From positions 1 to 33,935 of the forward strand of contig DYDH01000024.1 in the NCBI GenBank assembly GCA_020717985.1: a stretch of DNA of 33,935 bases, written 5' to 3'. This DNA is from Herpetosiphon sp. Lineage in GTDB: Bacteria; Chloroflexota; Anaerolineae; Anaerolineales; Villigracilaceae. The notes below the pieces were generated by a model that ran no database searches, was not told the DNA's origin, and was given only the letters and a program-made list of their open reading frames with translations. The translations under genes and the position numbers were made by a program. Below, piece after piece: positions 1 to 8,521 of this stretch; position 1 is the first letter of the stretch, and each line of letters starts with the position of its first letter.

Positions 1-2637
1 CACAAGCTCGCGGGCAATCTCGGGACCGGAAAGCTCGGTCCTAAATAGACGGAGGACTTCCAACTCGCGTAGACTGAGCGGCTCGATGAGGGATTGAGAA
101 ATAGGGGGGGCGGTAATCGGAGATGCACTTGCGCTCCCCTGTCCCTGCGCTTCAAATTCTGTCAACAGCTTGCCTGTATAGTCTGACATGATCCCACGCT
201 TGGCAGCTTCGCGAAGCAGTTGCGCCATGGGTGAACCTTCATCCAGAAACACGCGGATGTAGCCCTCCGGCTCCGCCAGTTTCAAGGCTTGTTGCAACGG
301 TATGAGAGCAGCGGATAGGTCGCCTTGCACTTGGTGAGCCAGTGCCTGTAATATCAGGATTTCGATTACGCTTCCCATCCTATCCCCATCCTGTGCGGCT
401 TTAAGGAGTCGCTCCAAAAATCCGATTGTTTCAGAAATGTTGTCTGTATGGTCGCTCTTATATCGTGCCAAAAATAGCCTACCCAAAGTGATGTGCTCAA
501 ACTCGTGCAGATAGGTGAGGTCGTCGTGTGTTGAGAGCCTGTTCTTCTGAACCCAGCCAAGGGCTTCGTCCAAACTCCCCTGCAAGATCCACACTCGTGT
601 CTTCAATGCCGCGACAGGACGCACATTGGGGGAAAAGGAACTAACATACAAGCGCTCTGCCTCGTCGAGCAGGTTGATCGCACTCTCCAGATCGCCTTGA
701 GCCTCTCGTATGCGAGCCATGGCGACGGGAAAGCGATACCGGTTTTGCGGGAATCCATTGTGCTCGCCCAATTCCTTACTTCTCAGCAAATCCTGGGCGG
801 CGGCATGTAGATCGTTGTGCTCACGGTGAAGTTCGCTCAATCCCACGTACATGTCTGATGTCCCCCGCAGAATAATCGCACCCTGCTTTGTCGCAAACTG
901 CAATGCCTGCTCGTAGGTATGCATCGCCTCGCGCAGACGACCTTGCGCCATCCGTATATCCGCCAGAGTGATTGCGCCCCCGATTGCATCAGAGATATTC
1001 CCAGCGATCTGCAAATGAGCCATGCCATCAGCGAAAGCGCGGTGGGCGGTCTCGAGATCTCCGCCTGTCCAGGATGCGAGCCCCAGGAATCCCGCGACCC
1101 CCCCACGACTGAGATGGTCTTCCTCAGGTAAAAGGTCAAGCACCTGACGGGCATATTTCAGGGTGTCAGCCACATCGCCCCGCGCCAGGGATAGTCCGGC
1201 ACGGGCAACAGAGACTGTGCCTGGGAGACGATGAAATGCCTCATTGTCCACGACGATCATCGCAGATGCTGGGGCGCCCGGTCTCGAAAAGTTGTCTGCT
1301 GTCGAGTCCAGCCACCATTCGGCGTCCCGCAGGCGGTCTTCAATGCCATCGACCTCGCCACCATCCAGTAACACATGAGCATACGCCACGCTGAGGACGG
1401 GTCTGGCACGAATCAACTCGTTGGGGAGTGACTTGAGCCAGCCAAGTAACGCAGACGTTTGTCTACTCTTGCTCATGGCTGGCATTACCAGTTCGATCAA
1501 GTTTGCCGCCCGCTCGAAATCCCCGCCAGCCAGCGCATGTCGGATCGCATCGGCAGGCGAATCATTCTGCTCGTACCACTCGCTCGCGCGCTGATGCAGG
1601 GCGGACACCTGATCGGGTTGCTCCGTCATCAAGTGCATACGAAGGACATCGGCAAAAAGATGGTGATAGCGATACCAATGACGCTTGTCATCAAGCGGAA
1701 TAAGAAAGAAATTACCCCGCTGCAATGTTTCCAATTGCGCCTTGCCTCCCGTCTGACTGGTGATGGCGTCACAGAGTGAACCATTCAAGCGGTCAAGGAT
1801 TGCGGTCTGGAGGAGAAAGTTTCGAATAGATTCAGGCTGGCGTTGCAGAACCTCTTCGACCAGATAATCCACAATATAGCGGTGATCTCCTGCGAACGCC
1901 TGAATGAATCCGGAGACATCCTGGTGACCCTGCATCGAAAGCGCGGCTAATTGCAGACCTGCAATCCAGCCTTCAGTTCGGGTTTCTAATGCAGCAACCT
2001 GTTCCATTGAGAGGTTGAGATCCATCACATGGCTAAGAAATTCGGCAGCTTCGGATGGAGTAAGGCGCAAGTCTGTGGCGCGGAGTTCGGTCAATTTGTC
2101 ACGGACTCGCAATCGAGCCAGAGGTAAATTTGGATCCTCCCGCGTAGTAATGACTAGGTACATTTGTGGAGGTTGGTGCTCAAGCAGAAAGGTGAGAGCA
2201 TTATCAACCGCTTTGGAATCGGTAAGTTGGAAATCATCAAGCACGAAGATGAAATTGTCTGGGATGATTGTGATTTCATTTAATAGTGGTGTCAGAATTG
2301 CTTCAATTGGCGGTGGCTGTGGAGATTGAAGTATCCGTAACAGCCCTTCTCCAATATTCGGTGCGATTGTCTGCAAAGCACTGATGAGATAAATAAAAAA
2401 GCGTATAGGATCGTTATCCCCTTCATCCAACGATAGCCAAGCAGTTGGCCTACCACAGTTGGCGATCCATTCACTGACCAATGTGGTTTTACCAAAGCCG
2501 GCGGGAGCAGAAATAATGGTTAGCTTGCGACCAAAGGAGAGGCCATCATTCAGATGCTTGATCAGACGAGCACGGATAACAACTTTTGCCCGAGGTGAAG
2601 GAATATAAAGTTTTGTGGCTAAAATTGGTGCAGACAT
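1..2637 (-). CDS. MalT-like LuxR-family ATP-dependent transcriptional regulator, 3' end cut by window edge
   Basis: The frame is open without a stop from the ATG at 2637 down to base 1 (879 codons). The N-terminus carries a STAND/MalT-type NTPase module with a Walker A (SAPAGFGKTT, Lys50) and a Walker B-like segment (FIFVLDDFQ). This is followed by the family motif TEGWIAGLQLAALS and WYRYHHLFADVL. A long helical tetratricopeptide-like region fills the middle. Just before the edge the reading enters a LuxR HTH (SLRELEVLRLF), so only about 40-50 residues are missing. MalT of E. coli is 901 aa, so the length fits. Family members are signal- and ATP-controlled activators, but the inducer here is unknown. 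The start is supported by a TATAAT six bases before the ATG, which suggests a leaderless mRNA. It is transcribed away from the accessory block on its right. Confidence 0.9.
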   Translation of the reverse strand, partial: MSAPILATKLYIPSPRAKVVIRARLIKHLNDGLSFGRKLTIISAPAGFGKTTLVSEWIANCGRPTAWLSLDEGDNDPIRFFIYLISALQTIAPNIGEGLLRILQSPQPPPIEAILTPLLNEITIIPDNFIFVLDDFQLTDSKAVDNALTFLLEHQPPQMYLVITTREDPNLPLARLRVRDKLTELRATDLRLTPSEAAEFLSHVMDLNLSMEQVAALETRTEGWIAGLQLAALSMQGHQDVSGFIQAFAGDHRYIVDYLVEEVLQRQPESIRNFLLQTAILDRLNGSLCDAITSQTGGKAQLETLQRGNFFLIPLDDKRHWYRYHHLFADVLRMHLMTEQPDQVSALHQRASEWYEQNDSPADAIRHALAGGDFERAANLIELVMPAMSKSRQTSALLGWLKSLPNELIRARPVLSVAYAHVLLDGGEVDGIEDRLRDAEWWLDSTADNFSRPGAPASAMIVVDNEAFHRLPGTVSVARAGLSLARGDVADTLKYARQVLDLLPEEDHLSRGGVAGFLGLASWTGGDLETAHRAFADGMAHLQIAGNISDAIGGAITLADIRMAQGRLREAMHTYEQALQFATKQGAIILRGTSDMYVGLSELHREHNDLHAAAQDLLRSKELGEHNGFPQNRYRFPVAMARIREAQGDLESAINLLDEAERLYVSSFSPNVRPVAALKTRVWILQGSLDEALGWVQKNRLSTHDDLTYLHEFEHITLGRLFLARYKSDHTDNISETIGFLERLLKAAQDGDRMGSVIEILILQALAHQVQGDLSAALIPLQQALKLAEPEGYIRVFLDEGSPMAQLLREAAKRGIMSDYTGKLLTEFEAQGQGSASASPITAPPISQSLIEPLSLRELEVLRLFRTELSGPEIARELV

Positions 2638-2643
2638 AGATTT

Positions 2644-2649
2644 ATTATA
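2644..2649 (-). promoter_or_regulatory. -10 element of the MalT-like gene, possible leaderless start
   Basis: On the minus strand TATAAT is followed by six bases (AAATCT) and then the ATG at 2637. Transcription would begin at or next to the start codon. No Shine-Dalgarno sequence fits in that space, and no convincing -35 is seen 16-18 bp upstream. Confidence 0.4.
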
Positions 2650-2878
2650 AGACCATCAACCAATAAATAGGCAGGAACTCAGACAAGCAAAATCGCTGGA
2701 GTTGTCATGCTAAAGCAACCAGAGGATAAACACAAGTATGAGCAGTCCCTGCTCAATGAACGGTAGATCAACCCAACACACATTTGAGTTATTTTACAGA
2801 AACGAATATTAGCGGCGCTTGCCAAGTGGTGGTTTAGGTAAATGTTAAAGATATAGCATCACACAAATATCTCCGTCA

Positions 2879-2915
2879 CGGCATATATCATGTATATGGG
2901 TATAAGTTTCGGCTC
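2879..2915 (+). repeat. Direct repeat copy 1 (37 bp) at left edge of accessory block
   Basis: The copy begins CGGCATATATCATGTATA. Copy 2 lies at 6927-6963 in the same orientation. The two align without gaps and differ at five positions, all of them transitions. Copy 1 also contains the left half of the GGGTATAA/TTATACCC inverted pair. Function unknown: a shared operator or the border of an inserted segment are both possible. Confidence 0.65.
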
Positions 2916-3110
2916 TCCCGATTTATACCCACCACATAGAGAAGAAACTATCAAGAAATGACCAAACACTCCTACGATAAGGGTGTTTTCGTTTAAAGGT
3001 TCCTGTAAACGATCACACCGCTTTTTGCAGCCACCGACAGTTCTTCCAATCCCAAAACCTGCCTCCTTTATACTGATCGAAACAACACACTTTCTATAGG
3101 CAGGTCAATC

Positions 3111-3839
3111 ATGATGAATTGCTCCACGATTCTGGTTCAAAATACATGGGGAATGCATCTCAACTTCGATGGACATTTCAATTCCCCACCGAGTTGTCCT
3201 TCGTGGCTTACACAACTTCAGCAGCAAGAGTGGCAGCAGCGAGGAATGGTAGTATGGGATGCAGATCTTCACATCGTTGCCCATCTATATGCGGGACATA
3301 CTCTTGAACTTCTTGAGCGTCTACAAGACAATGATGAATGGAAGACCAATGGTCTGGTCATCGGCTCGCCAGCTTTCCAAATCTCCACCAGTAGCGCAGA
3401 CAACACATCACCAAAGGTGGGAGGAGCTTGGATACTGGAAAATCAAATGGAACTTCGTCCAGATCAAGTACAAGTTCTCATTGAATTTCTGACTGCACAG
3501 GAGAGCTTGTTGAAACGTATTTCTTTACATGACAAAGAAGATGCAAAAGAAGCCCTAAGCAAGGTCTATCAGCTTATCGCTGCCTATGGCAGAAAAGTTC
3601 GGGAAGGTAAGAATAGTGGCAAGCTCATCGAGACTTTGAAACCAAACATACTCCCCGTTTCCATCCCACGCGGCAACTATTACACAGTTCATCAAGCCGC
3701 CCAGATTTGCCATGCAACGTCAAAACAGATCAGAGCCTGGATCCGCAAGGGTAAACTTGAGTCATTCGATTTGCCAGGGTTAGGATTAATCATCGAGGCT
3801 GGTAAGCTGAATGAATTCCTATACCAGAGAAATTCTTAG
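3111..3839 (+). CDS. Orphan protein with C-terminal excisionase/MerR-type helix-turn-helix
   Basis: This 242-aa protein has an N-terminal ~185-residue part that I do not recognise; its central segment is rich in Lys and Glu and probably helical. The last ~50 residues look like an excisionase-family HTH: YYTVHQAAQICHATSKQIRA, followed by WIRKGKLESFDLPG and a C-terminal FL. Such domains bind DNA and are common in plasmid and phage regulators and in orphan accessory genes. The start is one of two adjacent ATGs (3111, 3114) with a weak AGG upstream. The gene stands alone, with about 250 bp to the toxin-antitoxin pair downstream. No integrase or recombinase is nearby, so a role in excision is not supported; DNA binding is an inference from the HTH. 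Confidence 0.75.
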   Translation: MMNCSTILVQNTWGMHLNFDGHFNSPPSCPSWLTQLQQQEWQQRGMVVWDADLHIVAHLYAGHTLELLERLQDNDEWKTNGLVIGSPAFQISTSSADNTSPKVGGAWILENQMELRPDQVQVLIEFLTAQESLLKRISLHDKEDAKEALSKVYQLIAAYGRKVREGKNSGKLIETLKPNILPVSIPRGNYYTVHQAAQICHATSKQIRAWIRKGKLESFDLPGLGLIIEAGKLNEFLYQRNS

Positions 3840-4023
3840 CCGAAATAGATGAAGACAATGAATCTTTGCTGACGTACATGGAACTTCTGTCAGCGTGCTG
3901 GCGGATTTTTTGGAGAATCAGGTTAAGGTCCAGAAAGAGGCGTTAAGTCGCAGCGATCTATGTCTGGCTACACCGTACATTCCCAATATGGGGTTTTCCG
4001 TCGGCGCGAAATGACCCGAATTG

Positions 4024-4074
4024 TTGACTTTCCCTTGGAAGAAGGGTAAAATATAGCTAGTCTGTCTAGACAGA
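4024..4074 (+). promoter_or_regulatory. Promoter and palindromic operator of the toxin-antitoxin operon
   Basis: A sigma70-type promoter has TTGACT at 4024-4029, a 17-bp spacer and TAAAAT at 4047-4052. A 14-bp perfect palindrome, TCTGTCTAGACAGA (4061-4074), lies over the expected transcription start, and AAAGGAG follows at 4075-4080. The position fits autorepression by the antitoxin-toxin complex, as is usual for Phd/YefM systems. Confidence 0.75.
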
Positions 4075-4085
4075 AAGGAGCGACT

Positions 4086-4334
4086 ATGAATGAAACGTGG
4101 CAAATCCAGGATGCGAAAAATAAATTGAGTGAGGTGATCGCACGTGCCTTAGCACAAGGTCCTCAATTGATCACGAAACACGGCGAGAAAACCGTGGTTG
4201 TTATTTCATATGCAGAATACGAAAACCTGCGTAAATCCCAAGGCAAACTCTCCGAGTTTTTTCAGGCATCTCCCCTGGCTGGACTTGAGCTCCTTCGAGA
4301 CAAGTCCCTGCCACGCAAGGGACTTGAAATATGA
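4086..4334 (+). CDS. Phd/YefM-family type II antitoxin
   Basis: This 82-aa protein has the Phd/YefM fold at its N-terminus: WQIQDAKNKLSEVIARAL, then GPQLITKHGEKTVVVIS and YAEYENL. That half dimerises and binds DNA. The C-terminal tail (about residues 50-82) should wrap around and neutralise the toxin. An AAAGGAG lies five bases before the ATG. The stop overlaps the toxin start by four bases (ATGA at 4331-4334), the translational coupling typical of these pairs. The palindrome just upstream is its likely operator. Confidence 0.9.
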   Translation: MNETWQIQDAKNKLSEVIARALAQGPQLITKHGEKTVVVISYAEYENLRKSQGKLSEFFQASPLAGLELLRDKSLPRKGLEI

Positions 4335-4750
4335 AGTACCTGCTTGATACGTGCATCATCTCGGAACTTGTTGCCAAGCATCCGAATCCGAAAGTTATAG
4401 ACTTTATTGATTCACTAGACTCTGATGATGTTTTCTTGAGCGTGATCACGATTGGAGAAATTGCCAAAGGCGTTGAAAAATTGCCTAAATCGAAACGAAA
4501 ACAGGAACTACATTCCTGGCTCAAGGAAAATCTACTAGTGCGTTTTGATGGAAGGATCATTCCATTAGATACAGAGGTCTTGATGGAATGGGGAATTCTG
4601 ATTGCGCACCTGGAGTCAACAGGAATAACTTTACCTGCAATAGATTCACTTATTGCTGCAACAACTTTAACTCACAAACTGACACTAGTCACCCGCAACG
4701 TGGATGATTTCAACGATACAGGTATTGAAATCGTAAATCCTTGGGAGTAG
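4331..4750 (+). CDS. vapC: VapC/FitB-like PIN-domain ribonuclease toxin
   Basis: This 139-aa protein has the length and motifs of a PIN-domain toxin. The acidic metal ligands are visible: Asp in LLDTCIISEL near the N-terminus, Glu in SVITIGEIAKGVEKL, Asp in LPAIDSLIAATTL and Asp in VTRNVDDF. PIN toxins are Mg2+-dependent endoribonucleases that cleave tRNA or rRNA; the target of this one cannot be told. It overlaps the antitoxin by four bases and shares its promoter. It is the last gene of the pair, 45 bp before the TPR gene. Confidence 0.92.
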   Translation: MKYLLDTCIISELVAKHPNPKVIDFIDSLDSDDVFLSVITIGEIAKGVEKLPKSKRKQELHSWLKENLLVRFDGRIIPLDTEVLMEWGILIAHLESTGITLPAIDSLIAATTLTHKLTLVTRNVDDFNDTGIEIVNPWE

Positions 4751-4795
4751 ACGACTCGTCTCGCAACTGTTATTCGTGCTTACCAACAGAGAACT

Positions 4796-6796
4796 ATGAG
4801 TAAAAATTTCTCCCTCCGTATTGATCCGATCAACCTACCGCGACGCCTGCGCGAAGGATTACAAGAAGCCGACAGTCTTTTAGAGCGAGGCGAGCCACAG
4901 CAAGCATTGGAACTGTTAAGTGAACTGAACAAAAGCTTCCCTCGCCAGTCGGATATTCTAGGCTTGATGGCAAATGCCAATCTGAATATGGATAACCAAC
5001 ATGGCTACCTACATGCCATCCATGAATTGCACGAACTAACTCCCAATCGCGCGGAAGTGAAACTGGGCTTGGCTGGCGCTTATCTATCGAATGGTTATCC
5101 AGCGCTCGCGCTGCTAACATTCCGCCAGTTTTTGAAACGCTGGTCTCACGATGAGCGCGCATCCGATGTGGAGAAAACCATTCCACAACTGGAGAATGTA
5201 CTGAGCGAACTCCTTAACAATCTCGGCGATTCTTTAGAAACAGGATTTGAGTTTGCCTGCCAGCACGAAGAAGTACGCTTACTTATGGAATCGGGAAAAT
5301 ACATCCGTTGCAGGCAACTAGCAAAAAAACTACTCCAGCAACGACCAGATTTTGTTCCCATTCTCAATAATCTTAGCCAGGTTGATTGGCTCGAAGGCGA
5401 CCTGTCAGGGGCAACTGAAACGAGCCGCAACGTTCTTGAAATAGACCCGCAGAATATTCATGCGCTTTCCAATCTGACCCGTTATCTTTTTATGCAAGGC
5501 AAGAAGGACGAGGCTTGGGAATTTGCAAAACGCCTGAAAGATTCCAGTGCAGACGCGGCAGAGCGCTGGGTCAAGGTGGGCGAAGCGCTCAGTTTTATCG
5601 GAGACGATGACGGACTATTGAGTCTTTTCAATCAAGCAAAAAACGCCAATGAGCTTGACCAATGGAATGAAAATCTATGGCATTGGTGCGCGGCAGCCGA
5701 ATATCGAAAGGGAAATATTTCCACAGCTCGCAAACACTGGCAGGCATGTTTGAAACTTGCCCCTTATTTTTCTCTTGCCACTAAAAACTTGGAGGAGTTG
5801 AAAAAGCTCCAACATGAACGCGCCTGTCCGCAGACATTCCCGTTGGAGATGTGGATTACCAGAAAAACGCTGGAATCTTTGACTTCTGTAACACAGCGCG
5901 CTGTCCGTCAAAAAAGCGATGATACATTTCGGGCAAGGATCGCGGAATATTTTGATCGTCATCCTGAACTTATCCATTTTGTCCCTGCCGCGCTTGCAAA
6001 TGGCGATGAACAATGCAAGGAGTTTGCCATCAACCTCGCTGATATGTCTTCCCATCCAGCAGTTTTTGATTCTTTGAAAGAGTTTTCTCTTGGGCAAGAT
6101 GGATCAGACTCGCTGCGAATGGAAGCGGCTCAACTACTCACGAAACATGGAATATTCAAGTCAGGCGAAACGCTTGATCTATGGATTGAAGGCGAATCCA
6201 GACCTCTGATGATGCTAGGTTTTCAAATCTCGTATGACGCCCAGGATCGTCCAAAACTGAAGCCTGCCGCACAGCGTTTGATGGAGCAGGCGATTTATGC
6301 GCTGCGGGACGAAGACGGCGCGAAAGCTGAAATCCACCTGCGCAAGGCGCTTGAAATCCAAAAGGATGAACCGGGCTTGTTCAACAATTTGGCGGTTGCC
6401 CTGAGTATGCAGAAAAAGCATGATGAAGCAAGCGCAATTGCCGACGAAATTCCCGCTCGTTTTCCTGACTATTTTTTCGGGCAAGTCATTACTGTCAGAA
6501 AAGCGATTCAAGCAAACGATCTGAAAACGGCGCAATCTGTCCTCGATAAAATGATGCAAAAGCAGGAATTACATGTCACGGAATTTGGCGCATTGTGCGG
6601 CTGTCAGATTGATTACATGATCGAGAACGATAAACCCGAAGGCGCGGTCTCATGGTTTGAAATGTGGGAGCAGGGATATCCCGATGATCCCGCGTTGAAA
6701 AATTATGAGCACAAAATCGCCATGATTGATGTCTTTGCAAAACTCAAAGATGGGTTCCCCAAATCGCGGCGCAAAAGCAAGAAGCGCTTGAATTGA
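4796..6796 (+). CDS. Large tetratricopeptide-repeat protein of unknown function
   Basis: This 666-aa soluble protein has no signal peptide or membrane segment. TPR-like helical pairs are clear at residues 20-110 (EADSLLERGEPQQALELLSE and following), 165-240 and 500-560 (AEIHLRKALEIQ, then LFNNLAVALSMQKKHDEA). The middle part (about 330-490) is helical but diverged. It ends in a basic tail (KSRRKSKKRLN) that could contact nucleic acid or ribosomes. TPR proteins are scaffolds, and no catalytic motif is seen. There is no strong Shine-Dalgarno before the ATG. It follows the toxin gene by 45 bp, so read-through from the TA promoter is possible. The intrinsic terminator at 7013-7049 is the first transcription stop downstream. 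Confidence 0.8.
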   Translation: MSKNFSLRIDPINLPRRLREGLQEADSLLERGEPQQALELLSELNKSFPRQSDILGLMANANLNMDNQHGYLHAIHELHELTPNRAEVKLGLAGAYLSNGYPALALLTFRQFLKRWSHDERASDVEKTIPQLENVLSELLNNLGDSLETGFEFACQHEEVRLLMESGKYIRCRQLAKKLLQQRPDFVPILNNLSQVDWLEGDLSGATETSRNVLEIDPQNIHALSNLTRYLFMQGKKDEAWEFAKRLKDSSADAAERWVKVGEALSFIGDDDGLLSLFNQAKNANELDQWNENLWHWCAAAEYRKGNISTARKHWQACLKLAPYFSLATKNLEELKKLQHERACPQTFPLEMWITRKTLESLTSVTQRAVRQKSDDTFRARIAEYFDRHPELIHFVPAALANGDEQCKEFAINLADMSSHPAVFDSLKEFSLGQDGSDSLRMEAAQLLTKHGIFKSGETLDLWIEGESRPLMMLGFQISYDAQDRPKLKPAAQRLMEQAIYALRDEDGAKAEIHLRKALEIQKDEPGLFNNLAVALSMQKKHDEASAIADEIPARFPDYFFGQVITVRKAIQANDLKTAQSVLDKMMQKQELHVTEFGALCGCQIDYMIENDKPEGAVSWFEMWEQGYPDDPALKNYEHKIAMIDVFAKLKDGFPKSRRKSKKRLN

Positions 6797-6926
6797 TATT
6801 GGCATAGCGCGTCAGCATTGGTCCGCGACTATCGCATCTGTTTGCTATTTCCATTTTCAAATGGATAAAAGATCACCCAAAGTCAGCAGACTAAAAAACT
6901 ACAATATGATAGAGAGTTGCCCAGCG

Positions 6927-6963
6927 CGGCATATATCATGTATACGGGTATAAATTCCGACCC
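6927..6963 (+). repeat. Direct repeat copy 2 (37 bp) at right edge of accessory block
   Basis: Same orientation as copy 1 at 2879-2915, with five transitions between them. Within this copy TATAC-GG-GTATA is a perfect short inverted repeat, so protein binding is plausible. It sits between the TPR gene and the terminator. The two copies enclose the HTH gene, the TA pair and the TPR gene. Confidence 0.65.
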
Positions 6964-7012
6964 TTGCTTTCTCAACAACACGCCGTCTAATTTTTTTGAG
7001 AATCTAAAATGG

Positions 7013-7049
7013 AAACTGGATGACCGCAAAGGTCGTCCAGTTTTTTATT
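7013..7049 (+). terminator. Strong intrinsic terminator after the accessory block
   Basis: A 13-bp stem (7013-7025 with 7031-7043, one G-T wobble) has a GCAAA loop. It ends in a T-rich run at 7041-7049. It would stop plus-strand transcription coming from the TA/TPR genes. Confidence 0.85.
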
Positions 7050-7084
7050 CGGTATCGCTTACAATCATCCAAAGGAGATAAGTG

Positions 7085-7201
7085 ATGAAAACGAATGAAA
7101 ACTTCCCGAAAGTAAAAGCAGCAGCAGTGCAGGCCGCTCCAGTTCTTTTCGATCGCGAAGCCAGCGTTGAAAAGACAGGTGATAAAAAGCCGGGCTTTTG
7201 A
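7085..7201 (+). pseudogene. Truncated nitrilase-family relic (N-terminus only)
   Basis: A 38-codon frame has a good Shine-Dalgarno (AAGGAG at 7072-7077). It reads KVKAAAVQAAPVLFDREASV, which is the typical first strand of nitrilases and carbon-nitrogen hydrolases (a full enzyme is about 300-360 aa). It then runs into GDKKPGF and a stop, so the catalytic Glu-Lys-Cys region is gone. The break lies 19 bp from the 3' end of the minus-strand polyol dehydrogenase, which suggests that insertion or deletion of the sugar island cut this gene. A short palindrome (AAAAGCCGGGCTTTT) at the break may act as a weak bidirectional terminator. Confidence 0.75.
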
Positions 7202-7219
7202 CATAATCAGCTCGGACCT

Positions 7220-8518
7220 TTAACGTAAAAAAATCTCCAAATCCGGGAATCCGGCTGCACGCCACGAGCGCAATTCTTTTAGCGCGGTTTCGATCAGAGC
7301 AACCAGCCGGTTTCTCTCGGTCTGGTCGGGTGAGGCTTCCTGCCACAATGTATCCAGAACACTCCCGACCGGCGTTTGTCCTTCCATGATGGATGGATCA
7401 AGCCGAACCAGCGCGGCAGCAGCGCCCAAGGCATAGCGGCGCGGCGCGACTCCCTGCGCAAGCACCACGCGCATCGTGCCGATCAGTCTGTCATTCCAGC
7501 CCAGCTTGCGCTCAGTGTCACGCGTGACACGCTCGATCATGTCCACCAGGAATGGGTTCGTCATGCGCTCAAGCAAATCGTCGGCAAAATCCCGATATCC
7601 ATCCGGCGTGAAGAGCTGGTCAACGCCGGTGTGCTTGCGGATCAGAGCTGCCCCAGATTCTTCGATGAAAGCAGTCCGCGCAAAGGGCAATATGCCTGGT
7701 ATCTTTTGCAGGTCGGCGATCCGCTGGACGCCCAGAATGGCTCCCAAATATCCCAGGAGAGCATGTGTGGCGTTGTGTCCGTATAGCTTGGCTTCCTCGA
7801 AGGGTAGCAATTCATCCTTCTCCTGAAACACATGGATGCCGCGCTGGAATGCATCCGGGAAACGGGCCTTTGAGATCAGGATGCGATTGAAAGCTTCGAC
7901 CAGGAAAGCACGCGGAAGTCCGGGTGTGATCGGAGTCAGATTTTGCGTCTGAATCTCGAATGGGTCGGTAACGACCTGACTCATCTTTCCAACAACGGTG
8001 TTAAGAAAGCGCACCCGTGAATGGACGGCGGCGCGCTGTTCCTGCGGAATCAAGTCCACCACGGCGGACTCCAATATCTCAGCGGCGTGATTGTGGTTCT
8101 CAGCGGCGTAGACGACAGCCCGCGGCCTGCCCTGTTCAACCTTTTGGCACAACCCGTCAGCCAGCAAGCGATGGATGCTTCCAGGTTTGTCTGAAACGTA
8201 GAATGCCACACTGGGGACCGCCGTGGCGATCTCTTCAGCCTCAACGATGGCAGACAGGATATTCAAGCGATCAGTTTCAACCGCCGGGTTGTAGATCTCA
8301 ACCGGACCAACACGGACAGATTCAACCCTGTCCTGATGGGCAATATTAACCCAAAAATATCCGCCATCCTGCTTTACAGCCGCTACCATTTCCGGCATCA
8401 CCTCTGCAACAACCAGCCGGCGGAACTCCCCCGAATGAAAAGCTTCGTAAAGAAACAACCCGCTTTGAATCGCCCCAAAGCCAAAACCCACGAAAGTACG
8501 CGACCCTGTCAATGACAT
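7220..8518 (-). CDS. Mannitol-dehydrogenase-type (long-chain polyol) NAD(P) dehydrogenase
   Basis: This 432-aa protein has a glycine-rich nucleotide-binding start (FVGFGFGAIQSGLFLYEAF). It also has the polyol-specific long-chain dehydrogenase active-site signature AKLYGHNATHALLGYLG (Lys244, Asn249, His252). MtlD and related enzymes have K-x4-N-x2-H at this place. Such enzymes interconvert a polyol, polyol phosphate or uronate with the ketose, using NAD(P). Whether the substrate is phosphorylated cannot be told. It is the last gene of a tight three-gene unit, starting 3 bp after the MDR dehydrogenase. No frameshift or truncation is visible. Confidence 0.85.
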   Translation of the reverse strand: MSLTGSRTFVGFGFGAIQSGLFLYEAFHSGEFRRLVVAEVMPEMVAAVKQDGGYFWVNIAHQDRVESVRVGPVEIYNPAVETDRLNILSAIVEAEEIATAVPSVAFYVSDKPGSIHRLLADGLCQKVEQGRPRAVVYAAENHNHAAEILESAVVDLIPQEQRAAVHSRVRFLNTVVGKMSQVVTDPFEIQTQNLTPITPGLPRAFLVEAFNRILISKARFPDAFQRGIHVFQEKDELLPFEEAKLYGHNATHALLGYLGAILGVQRIADLQKIPGILPFARTAFIEESGAALIRKHTGVDQLFTPDGYRDFADDLLERMTNPFLVDMIERVTRDTERKLGWNDRLIGTMRVVLAQGVAPRRYALGAAAALVRLDPSIMEGQTPVGSVLDTLWQEASPDQTERNRLVALIETALKELRSWRAAGFPDLEIFLR

Positions 8519-8521
8519 GGT

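Larger units (their letters stand above)
2638..3110. other. Intergenic region between divergent genes
   Basis: No coding sequence is supported here. The stretch is AT-rich and separates the minus-strand MalT-like gene from the plus-strand HTH protein at 3111. It holds the first copy of a 37-bp direct repeat (2879-2915). An inverted pair GGGTATAA (2898-2905) and TTATACCC (2923-2930) overlaps that repeat. A TATACT at about 3069-3074 could be the -10 of the gene at 3111, but no good -35 accompanies it. Confidence 0.5.

Noticed and set aside
1-2637. Broken MalT-like gene, since only short complete frames are visible
   Set aside because: The correct minus-strand frame is open from the ATG to the window edge; the gene is cut by the edge, not frameshifted.
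2879-6963. Integrative element with attachment sites
   Set aside because: No integrase, transposase or tRNA target is found; the repeats alone do not prove mobility.
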